The notes: generated by a model not told the origin, from the letters alone. A DNA stretch of 40,289 nt from Saprospiraceae bacterium (GCA_012031785.1 JAAUTG010000007.1:1-40289); one strand, 5' to 3'; shown: positions 8,251-19,142, counted from the first letter of the stretch. Translations and numbers: made by a program.

Positions 8251-9462
8251 CTACACCACAGGTAATGCCAAGTAGCCTTTGAATGCTTTGTCTTCTTCAA
8301 ATTCATAATTTGAGTAATCTTGCAACACATGATAAAGTGTGTCTCTTTCTATTGGTTTTCTCCCTACCCTTCTGACCATTTCTACCAACTGTTGCGTAGA
8401 AAGAGAAGGATGTTGCTCTTCTGAACCTGCCATAGCGTATATTTTGGTGGTATCATCAATCGTTCCATCAATGTCGTTTACGCCAAACGCTAGAGACAAT
8501 TGAGCAGTATCTCGACCAATCATGGGCCAATAGGCTTTTAGATGATCAAAATTGTCCAAATAAATCCTGCTAATCGCATAGTTTTTCAAGTCTTCTATCA
8601 CAGATACTTCTGGTAAATGTGACATTTGATTATCTTGATTTCTGAATTTAAGTGGAATAAAAGTCTGAAAACCACTTGTTCTGTCTTGCAATTGTCGCAG
8701 GCGCTCCAAATGATCTACGCGGTGCACATAACGCTCAATATGTCCGTACAACATAGTGGCGTTTGACCTTCCTCCCATTTCATGCCATATTTCATGAATG
8801 CGCAGCCATTGTTCTGCGTTGCATTTTCCACCAGCAATTTGATCTCTAATTTCTGGATGAAAAATTTCTGCACCACCACCTGGCAAAGAGTCTAGCCCTG
8901 CTTCTTTCATCATTTGCATACCTTCTTCATAGCTAATTTTCGCTTTTTTGAAGATGTAGTGATACTCCACAGGGGTCAAGGCTTTAATATGTAACGCTGG
9001 ACGATGCGCCTTGATGCGACGAAACAACTCTACATAAAATGGTACATCGTATTGAGGCAATACCCCACCAACAATGTGTACTTCAGTTACAGGTTGCTCG
9101 TCATATTTTTTAATAATGTCCATAATATCTTCCATCGTGTACTCCCAACCTTCTGAACGCTGTTTAATCAAGCGCGAGTAAGAGCAAAATGTACAAGTAT
9201 AGACACAAATATTAGTTGGTTCAATGTGAAAATTTCTATTAAAGTAAGTGGTATCGCCATGTTTTTGTTCGCGTACAAAATTCGCCAAAGCACCCAAATA
9301 AGCTAAGTCACCTTCTTCGTAAAGCAAAAGCCCTTCTTCGGGAGTGATTCTTTCGTGGTGAGCTACTTTCTCAGCGACTTCTTTCAGCGAAGATTTTAGC
9401 TTAGTATCATTCAATATGGTAGAAATAGAAGGTGATTTCATTTTTTGATTTATTTTTGACAA
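8251..9462 (-). CDS. mqnE: Aminofutalosine synthase MqnE (radical SAM)
   Basis: Radical-SAM enzyme joining 3-enolpyruvyl-benzoate to S-adenosylmethionine to give aminofutalosine. The cluster-binding motif C-x3-C-x2-C is CVYTCTFC (Cys86, 90, 93). Following elements GLDSLPGGGAEIF, SNATMLYGHIERYVHRVDHL and GFQTFIPLKF match MqnE rather than the later enzyme MqnC, which normally has TTATMMFGH. Length 403 aa is usual. The start may be the second Met (MKSPSIS, 9441), because the first seven residues are dispensable. It heads the mqnE-phosphatase-mqnA run. A CAAATGTA site (TACATTTG on the minus strand) at 9485-9492 is a good -7 candidate. Confidence 0.92.
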   Translation of the reverse strand: MSKINQKMKSPSISTILNDTKLKSSLKEVAEKVAHHERITPEEGLLLYEEGDLAYLGALANFVREQKHGDTTYFNRNFHIEPTNICVYTCTFCSYSRLIKQRSEGWEYTMEDIMDIIKKYDEQPVTEVHIVGGVLPQYDVPFYVELFRRIKAHRPALHIKALTPVEYHYIFKKAKISYEEGMQMMKEAGLDSLPGGGAEIFHPEIRDQIAGGKCNAEQWLRIHEIWHEMGGRSNATMLYGHIERYVHRVDHLERLRQLQDRTSGFQTFIPLKFRNQDNQMSHLPEVSVIEDLKNYAISRIYLDNFDHLKAYWPMIGRDTAQLSLAFGVNDIDGTIDDTTKIYAMAGSEEQHPSLSTQQLVEMVRRVGRKPIERDTLYHVLQDYSNYEFEEDKAFKGYLALPVV

Positions 9463-9484
9463 ATGTTTTGTTTGAATTTTGAGT

Positions 9485-9492
9485 CAAATGTA
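9485..9492 (-). promoter_or_regulatory. Bacteroidota -7 promoter-like element for mqnE
   Basis: TACATTTG on the minus strand fits the TAnnTTTG consensus, 22 bases before the annotated mqnE start. I see no clear TTG at -33, so the match is partial. Confidence 0.4.
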
Positions 9493-9582
9493 TAACAAGT
9501 TTCGGAACTTTCAGTTTTGATTGAAAGTAAAAAAACTCGCATAGCAAACATTTTATTTTATAATTCTAGTTTTTTTTCCTGA

Positions 9583-10467
9583 ATGCTGTCAATTTTAATA
9601 CCAATATACAATTTTGACTGCCGCGCTTTGGTGCAGACACTTGATCTACAATGCCAAAAGGCGAACATACCGTATGAAATTATTTGCCTAGACGATGCGT
9701 CAAATCCTGATTTTCAGCAAGTTAATAGTCATTTAAACGAACTCTCGCCACAAATAAAATATCAGTATTTAAGCACCAACATTGGTCGAGCAAAAATAAG
9801 AAACCAACTGACGAGACTAGCAAGCTATGATTGTTTGTTGTTTATGGATTGCGATGCTAAAGTAGGAAGTGAGGATTATATTAGTAACTACTTAAAAATG
9901 ATAAACGAGGACAGTGTCATTTGTGGAGGACGCATTTACAGTTCATCACCCCCTGATAATCAAGAACTTAAATTGCATTGGCTTTACGGAAAGCAACGCG
10001 AACAACTTCCAGCACCTGTACGCCAGCAGCAACCTTACACGAGTTTTATGACCAATAATTTTCTGATTGCTAAGCACTTAATGTTGGCTCATCCATTTGA
10101 AGAAACTTTAATACAGTACGGGCATGAAGATACTCTTTTTGGATTAGCGCTACAGCAGAAAAAAATTGCGATACAACACATTGATAACCCTTTGCAACAC
10201 ATAGGCTTAGAGCAAACATCTACCTTCCTTCACAAACAAAACCAAGCTATAAAAAACTTAATCCAACTATTAGATGCTGGACATCCCATTTCTACTAAAC
10301 TAATAAGGACTCATCAACGACTGCGCTACTGGGGATTGATTCTTCTCCTGAAACCTTTCCAAAAAAAAATACAGCAGCTAGCTTACCAACAATTGTTACG
10401 AGGTAGCGAAAAACTGCTATGGCTGGATGTCTGGAAATTAATGGTATTTCTTAATTTTCGTAATTAA
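9583..10467 (+). CDS. Family 2 glycosyltransferase
   Basis: GT-A fold sugar transferase, 294 aa. SILIPIYNFD at the start and CLDDAS bind the nucleotide sugar. FMDCDAKV supplies the DxD metal site near residue 90. YGHEDTLFG near 185 is the acceptor-side ED motif of this family. There is no clear transmembrane anchor. It is divergent from mqnE (120-base gap) and overlaps the next gene tail to tail by four bases. Acceptor and sugar are unknown; no polysaccharide cluster surrounds it. Confidence 0.85.
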   Translation: MLSILIPIYNFDCRALVQTLDLQCQKANIPYEIICLDDASNPDFQQVNSHLNELSPQIKYQYLSTNIGRAKIRNQLTRLASYDCLLFMDCDAKVGSEDYISNYLKMINEDSVICGGRIYSSSPPDNQELKLHWLYGKQREQLPAPVRQQQPYTSFMTNNFLIAKHLMLAHPFEETLIQYGHEDTLFGLALQQKKIAIQHIDNPLQHIGLEQTSTFLHKQNQAIKNLIQLLDAGHPISTKLIRTHQRLRYWGLILLLKPFQKKIQQLAYQQLLRGSEKLLWLDVWKLMVFLNFRN

Positions 10468-12991
10468 AAGTAAAAATTCACACCTAAACGCAAATTAAAT
10501 CTTTTAGCTTGTGGATTGTCCAAGTAATTTAGTCGCCACAAAGTTTCAATACGAAATACTTTTAAGATATTTTCTATACCAATCCCAGCTTCTAAATAAG
10601 GTTTTTGAGATGGTGTAATAAATCCTGTGTAGGTATTTTCTTCTGATGCTTCAAAGGCATTAAGTTGATTCGCTTGTTGATTCGCCTCTGACATATAGCC
10701 CATGACCGCTTTGAAAGTGGCAACCTCCCTGAACTGTAATTTGCGCAACAAAGGAATTTTATTGAAAAACAATCCTTCAAAATGGTGTTCCAGTTGTAAA
10801 CTTGCGTAAGTATCACTAGCAAATTCATAGCGGTTCATGGTATTGAAAGCGTTGGCATCGTAAAACAAACCCTCGTTTCCAGGATGCACTTCTAAAAGTA
10901 AAAAAGGCAATGTACCAAAGGTTCTACCCACTTTAGCTTTGTACGAAAGCCAACCAAATGGATTGATGTAGAAATAATGTTCGTAACTAAAAGCAACTTT
11001 ATGATAAGTATAGTTGCCACCAAGTGCTTGAAAACCAAGTGTATATTGCAGTTCAATAATTGGACGAGGTGACCCTAAGCTGTAACGATTGAAGTAACTT
11101 TCCAAAAATCGCTCTCCTGGCGCAAAGCGCGTTTTTAGTACAAACTCCGTAGTAGAAATAGTGGTATCTATTTTTGTTGGATTTTCAGGATCAGGTAAAA
11201 AGCCATAGTTGAAGCCTCTCCCCTCTGGAAATATACCACCGTAGGGATCTAAAGTGCGATGTAATAACACAAAGCGGTTAGAAACTGCTTGATTCCAAAA
11301 TTTTTCATAGTAAATTTTACTTTCCTCTACTGCAATTAACTTTTGTAAAATCGGTCGGCGAAATACGCCCGTAAAAAAGTTCCCTTCCTGAAAGGATTCG
11401 CTGCTTTCACTGTTTAAACTTATATCTTTTCTATAAGAAACCCCCAATTGAGTGCGTAAATGTGTATTTATATTCCATTTAAAATCAGCACCATATTTTA
11501 GACGCTCATCCCTAGTACCGTAAGCAAGATAGCCACCTAAATAATAGGTTTTACTCCATTCTGGTCTCGTATTGACACCCATTCTAAAACGCTTTCCTTC
11601 CACGGGGTTAACACTAAAAATAGACGAGTAAGGACCAATTTCTACTAAACCGAGGTCTTTGTAGCCAATAAATACGGTGTAAAGCACATCAATATACGTT
11701 TTGTAGATTGGGACATTGACAATGCTATCAATCATTGGATAAATTTTCGCTTCGGTACTAGTGAGTGGCTCGTGCCGCACTTGTTCCCAAAAGGCTGGGT
11801 CTTCTTTGTTAACTTCTTCAAAACGATAATTGGGGTCAGAAGTCTTGTAAAATTCGCTAATATCTTTTGGTTGATTCTGTAATCTTTGTACGTCGAGGTG
11901 CTACGTCCTATGAAGCCTGTGGCATTTTCTTTGGTGGGTATAAAATCAACAATCAACTTTTCTTTGTAAGGCAACCAACGATCTTGTTGTAATTGTGCTT
12001 CTTGATAAATAATTATTCGCTTGACAAAGTTGATATTTACGTCTGGACTCATACGCATGTTGACGCGCTGAACGGCAAAACTGCTATCTGCTACCCAAAA
12101 ATCGCCGTAGAACGTAGGTTCTTGTTTTCGTTTTGGCTTGAACTTGAGTTTGTAACTCCATTTTCCTTGAATATAGGTGCTATCAACAATATAATATTCG
12201 TAGTAAAATAAACCCGAATTAGCAAAAGGACTCACGAATGCCTTGTCCAAAATATAAATCCAGTTGTCGTATAGGCTGTATTCGCCTTGTATTTGCTTAA
12301 TAAATTCAGTAAAAGACTTATTCGTCTCATTAACAGATATTTTTTGTGCTTTTATCACTGCTTTTGCCTTTCCACCTGATTTAGAGTGGTACAAATTAGC
12401 TAGAGACTCATTCAGATAAATCGGTAGAAACGGTTTTTCGTCAGACAAAGTGTCTATATTGTCAAAAATGAAGTCGAAGGGCTTTAACACTTTTCTATCT
12501 TTCCAACCTTCTGGTAAATTTTCTAAATCAATCTCTAATTTACTATATCGTTCGCACTGAAAAGTTTCTAATTCTTCTACTCGGTTGTTTGGTTTGTTCT
12601 CAATAATAGCACGGACGATACGATTAGCAGGATTCTCACCAGCCAGCACTACCACTTCTTTCAGATTCAAAGAAGCAGAAGACAAATTAAAGTTAATAGT
12701 TTGGGAACTTTCTTTGCTAATTGCTTTGCGTTGCACTTCGTAGCCCACTGCGGAAACGACAAGGCTATCTGCCTGAGTAGTAAGTGTAAAAGTATAAAAT
12801 CCATCCAAATCTGTGGATACTCCTAAAGTAGTTCCCTCAATATACACATTACAAAATGGGATGGGTTCATTTGTATCAGCATCCCAAACATAGCCAGAAA
12901 GTGTAAAAGATTGAGCGAAACCTAAACCACCTATTAACAATAAAGCAACAGTAGCAACGTATCTATGGAGAAATAACATAATAATAGACAA
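10464..12991 (-). CDS. DUF5686 outer-membrane protein with CarboxypepD_reg-like domain (one frameshift)
   Basis: Two track ORFs (11732-12991, 10464-11780) make one 842-aa protein. One more T in the coding strand at about 11882 continues STYKD as LQNQPKDISEFYKTSDPNYR. A signal peptide (residues about 5-26, ending GFAQ) is followed by a carboxypeptidase-regulatory-like beta-sandwich (SGYVWDADTNEPIPFCNVYI, about 31-110), then the long DUF5686 region. The C terminus is rich in alternating aromatic beta-strands and ends NLRLGVNFYF, typical of an outer-membrane barrel. Family members are common in Bacteroidota but lack an assigned function. The start could also be Met5 (12979). Confidence 0.85.
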
Positions 12992-13119
12992 TTAGAGCAA
13001 TAAAGAATACGTAACACTTTAGGAAGTAAGTTGGCTCAATAAGTAAATGTTAAGAAATGTTATGTAGGCATTAAATACTGTTACCATATCATGGAAGTGC
13101 CTAATAGAGCCAGTTAAGA

Positions 13120-13166
13120 CCGTAAAAAAAAACGTACAACTGGAGATACTTATCCAACTGCACGTT
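13120..13166 (-). terminator. Strong intrinsic terminator after ftsH
   Basis: Minus-strand reading: a stem ACGTGCAGTTGGA pairs over 13 positions (three G-U) with TCCAGTTGTACGT, then runs into a long T tract. An A tract on the other side means it could also stop plus-strand transcription. It sits just past the ftsH stop at 13185. Confidence 0.75.
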
Positions 13167-13184
13167 TTTTTGTAAGAACTGATA

Positions 13185-15153
13185 TTAAATATTTTCAACT
13201 TGCACAGCTTCTTCCAAAGTTCCATTTCGTTTAGCCTTAGTCTCAATGTCTATTGGACGTTGCCCGATTAGTCGCTCTACATCTGACTTTAGAAGCACCT
13301 CTTTTTCAAGAAGTTGTTGCGCTAAAATATTAAGTATGGCACGTTTATCTCGCAGCAGTTCTTTGGCACGTTCGTATTGACTATCCAATAGTTTTCTTAC
13401 TTCATCATCAATCAGACGGGCAGTTTCGTCCGAATATGGTTTGCTAAAAGAGTCTTGCGACAATCCATAAAATGATACTTGACCTACTTTAACGTTCATT
13501 CCGAAAACGGATACCATACTGTAAGCCATCTTTGTAACTTGATCAAGGTCATTTTGGGCACCTGTGGAGACTTTACCAAAGACAATATCTTCGGCTGCAC
13601 GCCCTCCAAAGGTCATACAAATTCGGTCTAGCAACTGCTCTGTCCTAGTGATATATTCTTCTTTTGGAAGATACTGTGCATAGCCCAGCGTTCCAATACC
13701 TCGCGGAACAATAGTTACCTTTACAAGTGGGGAAGCATGTTCCAAATACCAACCACAAATAGCGTGTCCTGCTTCATGGAAGGCAATAATCTCTTTTTCT
13801 TCAGGCGAAATAAGTTTATTTTTCTTTTCTAAACCGCCAATCACTCTATCAAGGGCATGGTTAAAGTCATCCATGTCCACCATTTTCTTGTTCCGCCTTG
13901 CAGCCACTAGAGCCGCTTCATTACACACATTCGCTATTTCAGCTCCTGCAAAACCTGGTGTCATTTCTGCTAATGCCCAAGGATTTACGTCTTCAGCGGT
14001 TTTTGATGTTTTTTAAGTGTACTTTAAAAATCGCTTCACGTCCCTTCAAGTCAGGTGGATCAATTCCAATTTGACGGTCAAATCGTCCAGGACGCATCAA
14101 CGCACTATCTAACACATCTGGTCGGTTAGTAGCTGCCATCAAAATTACACCCTTATCTGTGCTGAAACCATCCATTTCTACAAGCAATTGATTAAGCGTG
14201 TTTTCGCGTTCGTCATTGCCACCCGTAAAACTATTTCTACCTCTGGCTCTACCAATTGCATCAATTTCGTCAATAAACACAATACAAGGTGCTTTTTCTC
14301 TAGCTTGTTTAAATAAATCGCGGACACGAGAAGCACCTACACCAACGAACATTTCTACGAAATCTGAACCTGATATGGAAAAGAAAGGCACACCCGCTTC
14401 TCCTGCTACTGCTTTGGCTAACAAGGTTTTACCTGTACCTGGAGGTCCTACTAATAAAACACCTTTTGGAATTTTTCCACCTAAAGCAGTATATTTCTTA
14501 GGATTCTTCAGGAAGTCCACTACTTCCATCACTTCTTCTTTTGCTTCGTCCAACCCTGCCACATCTGCGAACGTGACATTGACTTTGGAGTTTTGGTCAA
14601 ACAAAGTAGCTTTCGATTTCCCAATATTGAAAATCTGCGCACCAGGTCCACCAGCCGCGCCTCCCATTCTGCGCATAATCACTATCCAAAGTACGACCAA
14701 CAAGAGTAATGGTACGATCCATCCTAGTACCATACCTGTCCAATCACGTTCCTTAATGTAGGAAGGACTGAGCTTTTTTGCGCCCTCTGGTAAGGTCTCA
14801 TTAATTTCTTGAGTAATTTCGTGAAAGATTTTCACATCTGGGAAAATAAATATAAAATGAGGACGAGATACAAAATCACCATCTTTAAATTTATCGAACT
14901 CTCCTTTTCCCAAACGATCTTTCTTGATAAAGATGCGTGCAAACTCATTATTGACCACCGTCACTCGGTCAATATCTCCCTTATTTGCCATCTCTCTGAA
15001 CCTTTCCTCACCTATTTTTTCTGTGACAGAGCTAGAAAGTACCCAAAAATTGATACCAATGAGTGCAGCCGCAATAAGAATATATACGCCATACGAGCCA
15101 ATTCGATTTGGCGGTACGGAACGATTGTTTTGCTCGTTATTATTCGTTTCCAT
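13185..15153 (-). CDS. ftsH: ATP-dependent zinc metalloprotease FtsH (one frameshift)
   Basis: Membrane-bound AAA+ protease that degrades damaged membrane and short-lived regulatory proteins. Two ORFs (13993-15177 and 13185-13964) join when one A is removed from the A5 run at 14000-14004, turning NIKNR-stop into [13 protein letters not shown]. Numbered from the longer start at 15177: TM1 about 29-49, periplasmic domain 50-146, TM2 147-168, Walker A GPPGTGKT (244-251), Walker [10 protein letters not shown], second-region homology ATNRPDVLD and arginine-finger region MRPGRFDR. The second half carries HEAGH (zinc site). The family start fits METNNNEQ at 15153 better than MGFIKKGL at 15177; length is about 655 aa. 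It follows rsfS on the same strand. An essential-type gene broken by one base suggests sequence error, not loss. Confidence 0.95.
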
Positions 15154-15266
15154 TAACCCTTTTTTAATAAAGCCCAAACTTTATAAGAAAATAAAATATT
15201 AAATGAACATGAAACAACAATGTTGCCAACAGGTTGGAATAATTTATACGAAGTTTCGTCAATTTT

Positions 15267-15659
15267 CTACAAATTGTCGTAAGTAGTAAAAGAAGCGTCA
15301 CTCCAAAGTTCTTCCAATTCGTAAAATTTTCTTGCCTCGTGATAAAATATATGTACCACTGTGTGAAAATAATCTAAACAAACCCAATAGGCATTTTTCA
15401 TCCCTTCTGTGTTAGAGGCAAACGTCTTAGCCTCTTGTTTAAGTCGCCTTTGAATATTTTCTGCAATGGCACGGACTTGAACGTGCGATTCTCCTTCACA
15501 GATGATAAAATAATCAACTGGAGAGTCGTGCAACTTTTTTAAGTCCAATTTCAAGACATTTATTCCTTTAATGTCCTGAATGCTGTCAATAATCAAGTCG
15601 TTTAGCTCATCTACCGAGAGCTTAAGTTGTGGTGTAATCTTTGATGCTGTTGTATTCAA
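15267..15659 (-). CDS. rsfS: Ribosome silencing factor RsfS (Iojap/YbeB)
   Basis: Binds ribosomal protein L14 on the large subunit and blocks subunit joining when nutrients are short. At 130 aa the length is normal. Family features are DYFIICEGESHVQVRAIAENI, then GMKNAYWVCLDYFHTVVHIF and FYELEELWSDA. It lies 113 bases upstream of ftsH and is divergent from birA. Rsf-ftsH next to birA is a recurrent arrangement in Bacteroidota, so rsfS-ftsH is probably one transcription unit. Confidence 0.93.
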   Translation of the reverse strand: MNTTASKITPQLKLSVDELNDLIIDSIQDIKGINVLKLDLKKLHDSPVDYFIICEGESHVQVRAIAENIQRRLKQEAKTFASNTEGMKNAYWVCLDYFHTVVHIFYHEARKFYELEELWSDASFTTYDNL

Positions 15660-15802
15660 GCTGTGATTTATTAGTTCTCGAATAAAGTTTTCAAATTGTG
15701 GTCTCGTTTTCTGCTACGATAAAACCCCCAAAATGACTAGAAAAAATGCGAACCATTCTGTTTTTTGCAATTTGCAAATAAAATATAAAAATACGAGTAA
15801 TT

Positions 15803-16573
15803 TTGAATATTCATAACACACAGTTTATCGGTAAAGTTCTTTTATATTTTTCATCTTTGGCTTCTACCAATGAGTATGCCATGCAACTCCTTGATGATGA
15901 GCGTATTGAAGAAGGAACTATTGTAGCAACCGCCCATCAATTTTCTGGTAAAGGGCAGATGGGAAATGTTTGGGAAAGTGCGCCAACAGAAAATATTGCG
16001 ATGAGTATAATCATCAGACCATTATTTTTGAAAGCACGCCAACAATTTTTTTTGAATATTATTGCTTCCTTAGCTGTTCGAGAAGCACTGTTTAATTTTA
16101 TTTCTCAACCTGTTCAAATTAAATGGGCGAACGATATTCTGATTAACTCTAAAAAAACTTGTGGCATCTTGATTCAAAATATCTTGGCGGGAGAACAAAT
16201 TCAAGCTAGCGTGGTGGGTATTGGAATTAACGTCAATCAATTGCATTTTGGAGAACACTTACCGCGAGCTACTTCCATGGCTCTAGCTACTGGCAACCAG
16301 TTTGAAGTTGCATCCGTGATGAATGAAGTTTGCCAGCAGTTTGAACGGTATTATCTACTTTTGCAAGAAGGTAATTTTAAATCTTTAGAAGCCACTTACT
16401 ATCAACATCTTTATCAGTATCAAATTTGGTCGTGGTATGAAACCTTAGAAGGACAGAAGATAAAAGGGAAAATTGTAGGTATTTCTGAGCACGGAAGACT
16501 CGTAGTAACGCATGAAGACGAAACCAAAACTTATGATCTTAAAGAGATAAAACAACTTTTCACAGCTTTGTAA
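15803..16573 (+). CDS. birA: Biotin-[acetyl-CoA-carboxylase] ligase BirA, without DNA-binding domain
   Basis: Attaches biotin to the carrier protein of acetyl-CoA carboxylase through biotinyl-AMP. Family motifs: SSLASTNEYA at the N terminus, the nucleotide/biotin loop GKGQMGNVWES (49-59, usual form GRGQxGxxW), IKWANDI (KWPND in most members), KTCGIL with the expected active-site Lys118, and GIGINVN. Length 256 aa and the absence of an N-terminal helix-turn-helix show a ligase-only (class I) enzyme that does not act as a repressor. The start given is TTG at 15803; a stop lies close upstream in another frame and no ATG gives a better fit. Confidence 0.93.
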   Translation: MNIHNTQFIGKVLLYFSSLASTNEYAMQLLDDERIEEGTIVATAHQFSGKGQMGNVWESAPTENIAMSIIIRPLFLKARQQFFLNIIASLAVREALFNFISQPVQIKWANDILINSKKTCGILIQNILAGEQIQASVVGIGINVNQLHFGEHLPRATSMALATGNQFEVASVMNEVCQQFERYYLLLQEGNFKSLEATYYQHLYQYQIWSWYETLEGQKIKGKIVGISEHGRLVVTHEDETKTYDLKEIKQLFTAL

Positions 16574-16597
16574 AACTAACTAATCTTATCCTAATTT

Positions 16598-17639
16598 ATG
16601 CCAACTGTACCGTAACCCACACGATGAATTTTTCAAAGCCTTGATGAACGAAAAGGCTATGGCGAAGACCTATTTCCAGCATTTTCTTCCTGCCGATATT
16701 GTAGAACACCTCAATTTTGAGCAATTAGAACTAGATTCTAATTCCTATGTCACTCCAGAGTTGGAAGACCGTTATTCTGATATTGTTTATACCTGTACTT
16801 ATAAGGATTATCCTGTGGATTTGCCTTTATTATTGGAGCATAAAAGTTCTCCCGTAGAATACCCTCAATTACAGCTCTTGCGTTACATGATAGAAATTTG
16901 GCAAAATAGGATTAATGCCAATCAAGGACTTCGACCCATTTTGCCGATTATATTTTATCATGGAGAGAAATCGTGGAAAGTCAAAGCATTTCATGAGTAT
17001 TTTGAGTGGATGGAAGATAGGTTTCTGCCTTATGTACCCAATTTTAGCTACATCTTGACTGATTTATCAACATATAGCCACGAGGAACTTTTTAAAATAG
17101 AAGCTAGTTTTTTTATCAATGCTTTATTAGTGTTGAAGTACAGAGGAAATTTTAGTTTCATAGAACAGCAAGTTTGAATTTATAGTCATGGATGATTCAA
17201 CGATAAAACAAAACTTTTTCACCAGTTGTTAGTATATGTGTTCCGAAACACGAGAGCTAGTAAGGAGCAAGTTACCCAATTCATAGACAAGTTATTAGAG
17301 TTACCAAAAACAGAGGATATGATGACGATTTATGACCAACTCATAGAAGAAGGTAAACAGTTAGCCAAAGCTGAACATTTGAGGGAATTAAAGTCCATCA
17401 GACGCATGGTACGACGTAAGGAAATGAAAATGGAATCCAAAATAGCAAAAGAAAAAGCCAAAGCAGAACAGGAAAAAGCCAAAGCAGAACAGGAAAAAAT
17501 AAGAGCAGAACAAGTACAAGTACAATTTTTAAATAGTATTCAAGCAATGCTAAAAAACGGCTTGTCTGCGGATTTGGTGGCGGAGACTTTGCAACTAGAT
17601 ATTGATTTTGTAAATCAAATAGCTAGTAAAATTAAATAA
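16598..17639 (+). CDS. Rpn family recombination-promoting nuclease/putative transposase (three frameshifts)
   Basis: PD-(D/E)XK-fold nuclease of the Rpn/YhgA-like family. The track gives 16641-17177 and 17226-17639. Removing one C at 16601-16602 restores the start MQLYRNPHDEFFKALM, the classic family N terminus. Catalytic-region strands DIVYTCTYKDYPVDLPLLLEHKS show the D...ExK pattern. One extra base near 17170 and one missing T at 17215-17219 then separate FIEQ from FHQLLVYVFRNTRASKEQ. The repaired length is about 346 aa. The C-terminal third is a charged coiled coil built from a 21-base repeat (KAKAEQE units). Three indels in one gene are more than in its neighbours, so real decay is possible here. 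Members are linked to DNA mobility. Confidence 0.8.
17451..17513 (+). repeat. 21-base tandem repeat inside the Rpn gene
   Basis: Two identical copies of GAAAAAGCCAAAGCAGAACA+G and a third degenerate copy encode (E)KAKAEQ heptads. The unit is a multiple of three, so copy-number change would keep the frame and only lengthen the coiled coil. Confidence 0.85.
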
Positions 17640-17688
17640 ATTTAAGGTTAAATTAGTTTACTTTCTTCTCTTGTAGCTTTGTGTAAAA

Positions 17689-17752
17689 ATATCATGGGTG
17701 GAAAAGTTATGTGCTTATTTCTTAAGAGAGTAAACATTTCCTCCCATGATAT
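17689..17752 (-). terminator. Long inverted repeat, probable terminator between convergent genes
   Basis: Arms ATATCATGGGTGGAAAAG and AACATTTCCTCCCATGATAT pair over about 18 positions with two mismatches around a 28-base loop. On the minus strand the stem is followed by TTTTTAC, so it fits as the terminator of the NlpC/P60-like gene. It also lies downstream of the Rpn gene on the plus strand. Confidence 0.55.
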
Positions 17753-17916
17753 AGTCAGCTATTTACCCACTGGCATTGCGCAGTTAGCTATTTGTCATTC
17801 GCTTCTTGCTCGTCTCAAAGGCTAGTGGGGTAGTCTTGTTAACACTTGCCAGCACTTAACTTCCAAAAACTCGTATCTAGGCAAAAGCCAATAATTAATA
17901 AATAGCTTAACATCGG

Positions 17917-18788
17917 TTACTTGTTCTTTGCTATTGGCGCAACTGCCATCCACTGTTCAGTACCATTACCATAAGGATAAGGCTTGGAACTCGCACCATA
18001 AGGCTCTCTAGATGATACTTTGTAATACCAATTCCTCTTTTAGGGTTTTGTCCATGAAATAGAAGATAGTTTTTAACCACACCTGTAGTAGGATCGCGCT
18101 CCACACTATACACTACGCCCACATGGTTTACTAAAGACTGCATATTTTGTGGCGTAATTTCTAGTTTTCCACCTCTGCCGCCATGCGTATAAAACATCAC
18201 AGCTCCAGGTTGAATTAAACTATCGCTATTTATCGGCGTTTTGATGAAAACAAGCTGTTTCGCATCGTGATAATATTTTACCAAATCACGAGTGGAACGC
18301 ACCACTTTGAAAGAAGGAAACGAACTTTCAGGACAAAATTTATTCAAATACTCATTCATTCGGATAAATGTCCCTGAACAATCATTGGCGGTAGCTTGAC
18401 TGTAAGGTATCTTCTTGGCATGAATCGAATCTGCATAGTACAGAATATGCTCCAGTAGCTTTACTTCTTTCTTATCACAAATTAGGAGGTTACCGTAATT
18501 ACCTGCTAAAACCGCTACTGGATTACTCCAATCAATTTTGTTTTTTTTAGGGACTGACTTTTCTTCTGTCATGGGTGGTTTTGGCGTTTCTATTGTAGGT
18601 GCTGACTCACTTTTTGGTGTTCCTTTAGGTACTTCTGTCACTTTAGTTGAGGGAGGTGGATTTTTTTGTGAGGTACTTGAACTTATAGCTTTGGGGGTTT
18701 TAATATCACAGGACGTAAACACAAAAAATAAAGAAAGGGGAATAATTATCCATTGTAATTTACTGATACAGAACACACTTGTCTTCAT
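17917..18788 (-). CDS. NlpC/P60-like lipoprotein (C-terminal frameshift)
   Basis: Probable cell-wall-associated cysteine peptidase or amidase at the membrane surface. Signal peptide with lipobox FVFTSC (Cys27), then a Pro/Thr/Lys-rich linker (30-85), then the catalytic domain. QATANDCSGTF gives the nucleophile Cys137, NHVGVVY gives His222, and LLFHGQN gives a third polar residue near 245. The track ends the ORF at 17931 with an odd hydrophobic tail. Adding one T near 18010 yields REPYGASSKPYPYGNGTEQW and a stop at 17917, which looks like the genuine end (about 290 aa). Confidence 0.8.
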
Positions 18789-19142
18789 AACGAGTAAGAT
18801 AATTGTGAAAAAAAATTGCTATTTCCGGACTTTGAACGTCAGCTGCTTGCTCAACAGAACATAACAATAGAGTGATTAAAAAAACCTTTACGCAAAAAAA
18901 ACGGATTTATTTTAATGGGATAAGCGTAAAAATACCTATTTTCAAAAACTTGTGTTTTAATTTGTATTGTGGAAAATGCGGCTGAATAGCTACGAAAAGA
19001 TACTTTTGCATTTGGACTGCGCAAATTCTATTTTTGCAATCAATTGAAAATCAGTTCTTGTTCAAGATGCTAATTACTTAAATGTGGTATAATCGAAAAC
19101 ATACAACACGTATTCATACATTCAAAAACACTCCTTTTTCTT
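18789..19142. other. 354-base divergent intergenic region
   Basis: AT-rich spacer between the NlpC/P60-like lipoprotein (minus) and trmH (plus). It contains a TACTTTTG box at 19001-19008 that fits TAnnTTTG on the plus strand, about 135 bases before trmH. No ORF or hairpin is worth calling. Confidence 0.45.

Noticed and set aside
13019-13246. 75-aa minus-strand ORF beside ftsH
   Set aside because: Overlaps the ftsH 3' end in another frame and runs through the terminator hairpin.
13990-14010. Possible programmed frameshift in ftsH at an A-rich site
   Set aside because: Many other genes in the window have the same type of one-base shift, and no stimulatory structure or Shine-Dalgarno-like signal is evident. 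Sequence error is simpler.
14198-15202. Plus-strand ORFs of 187, 115 and 92 aa opposite ftsH
   Set aside because: Shadows of the ftsH coding strand, whose motifs are unambiguous.
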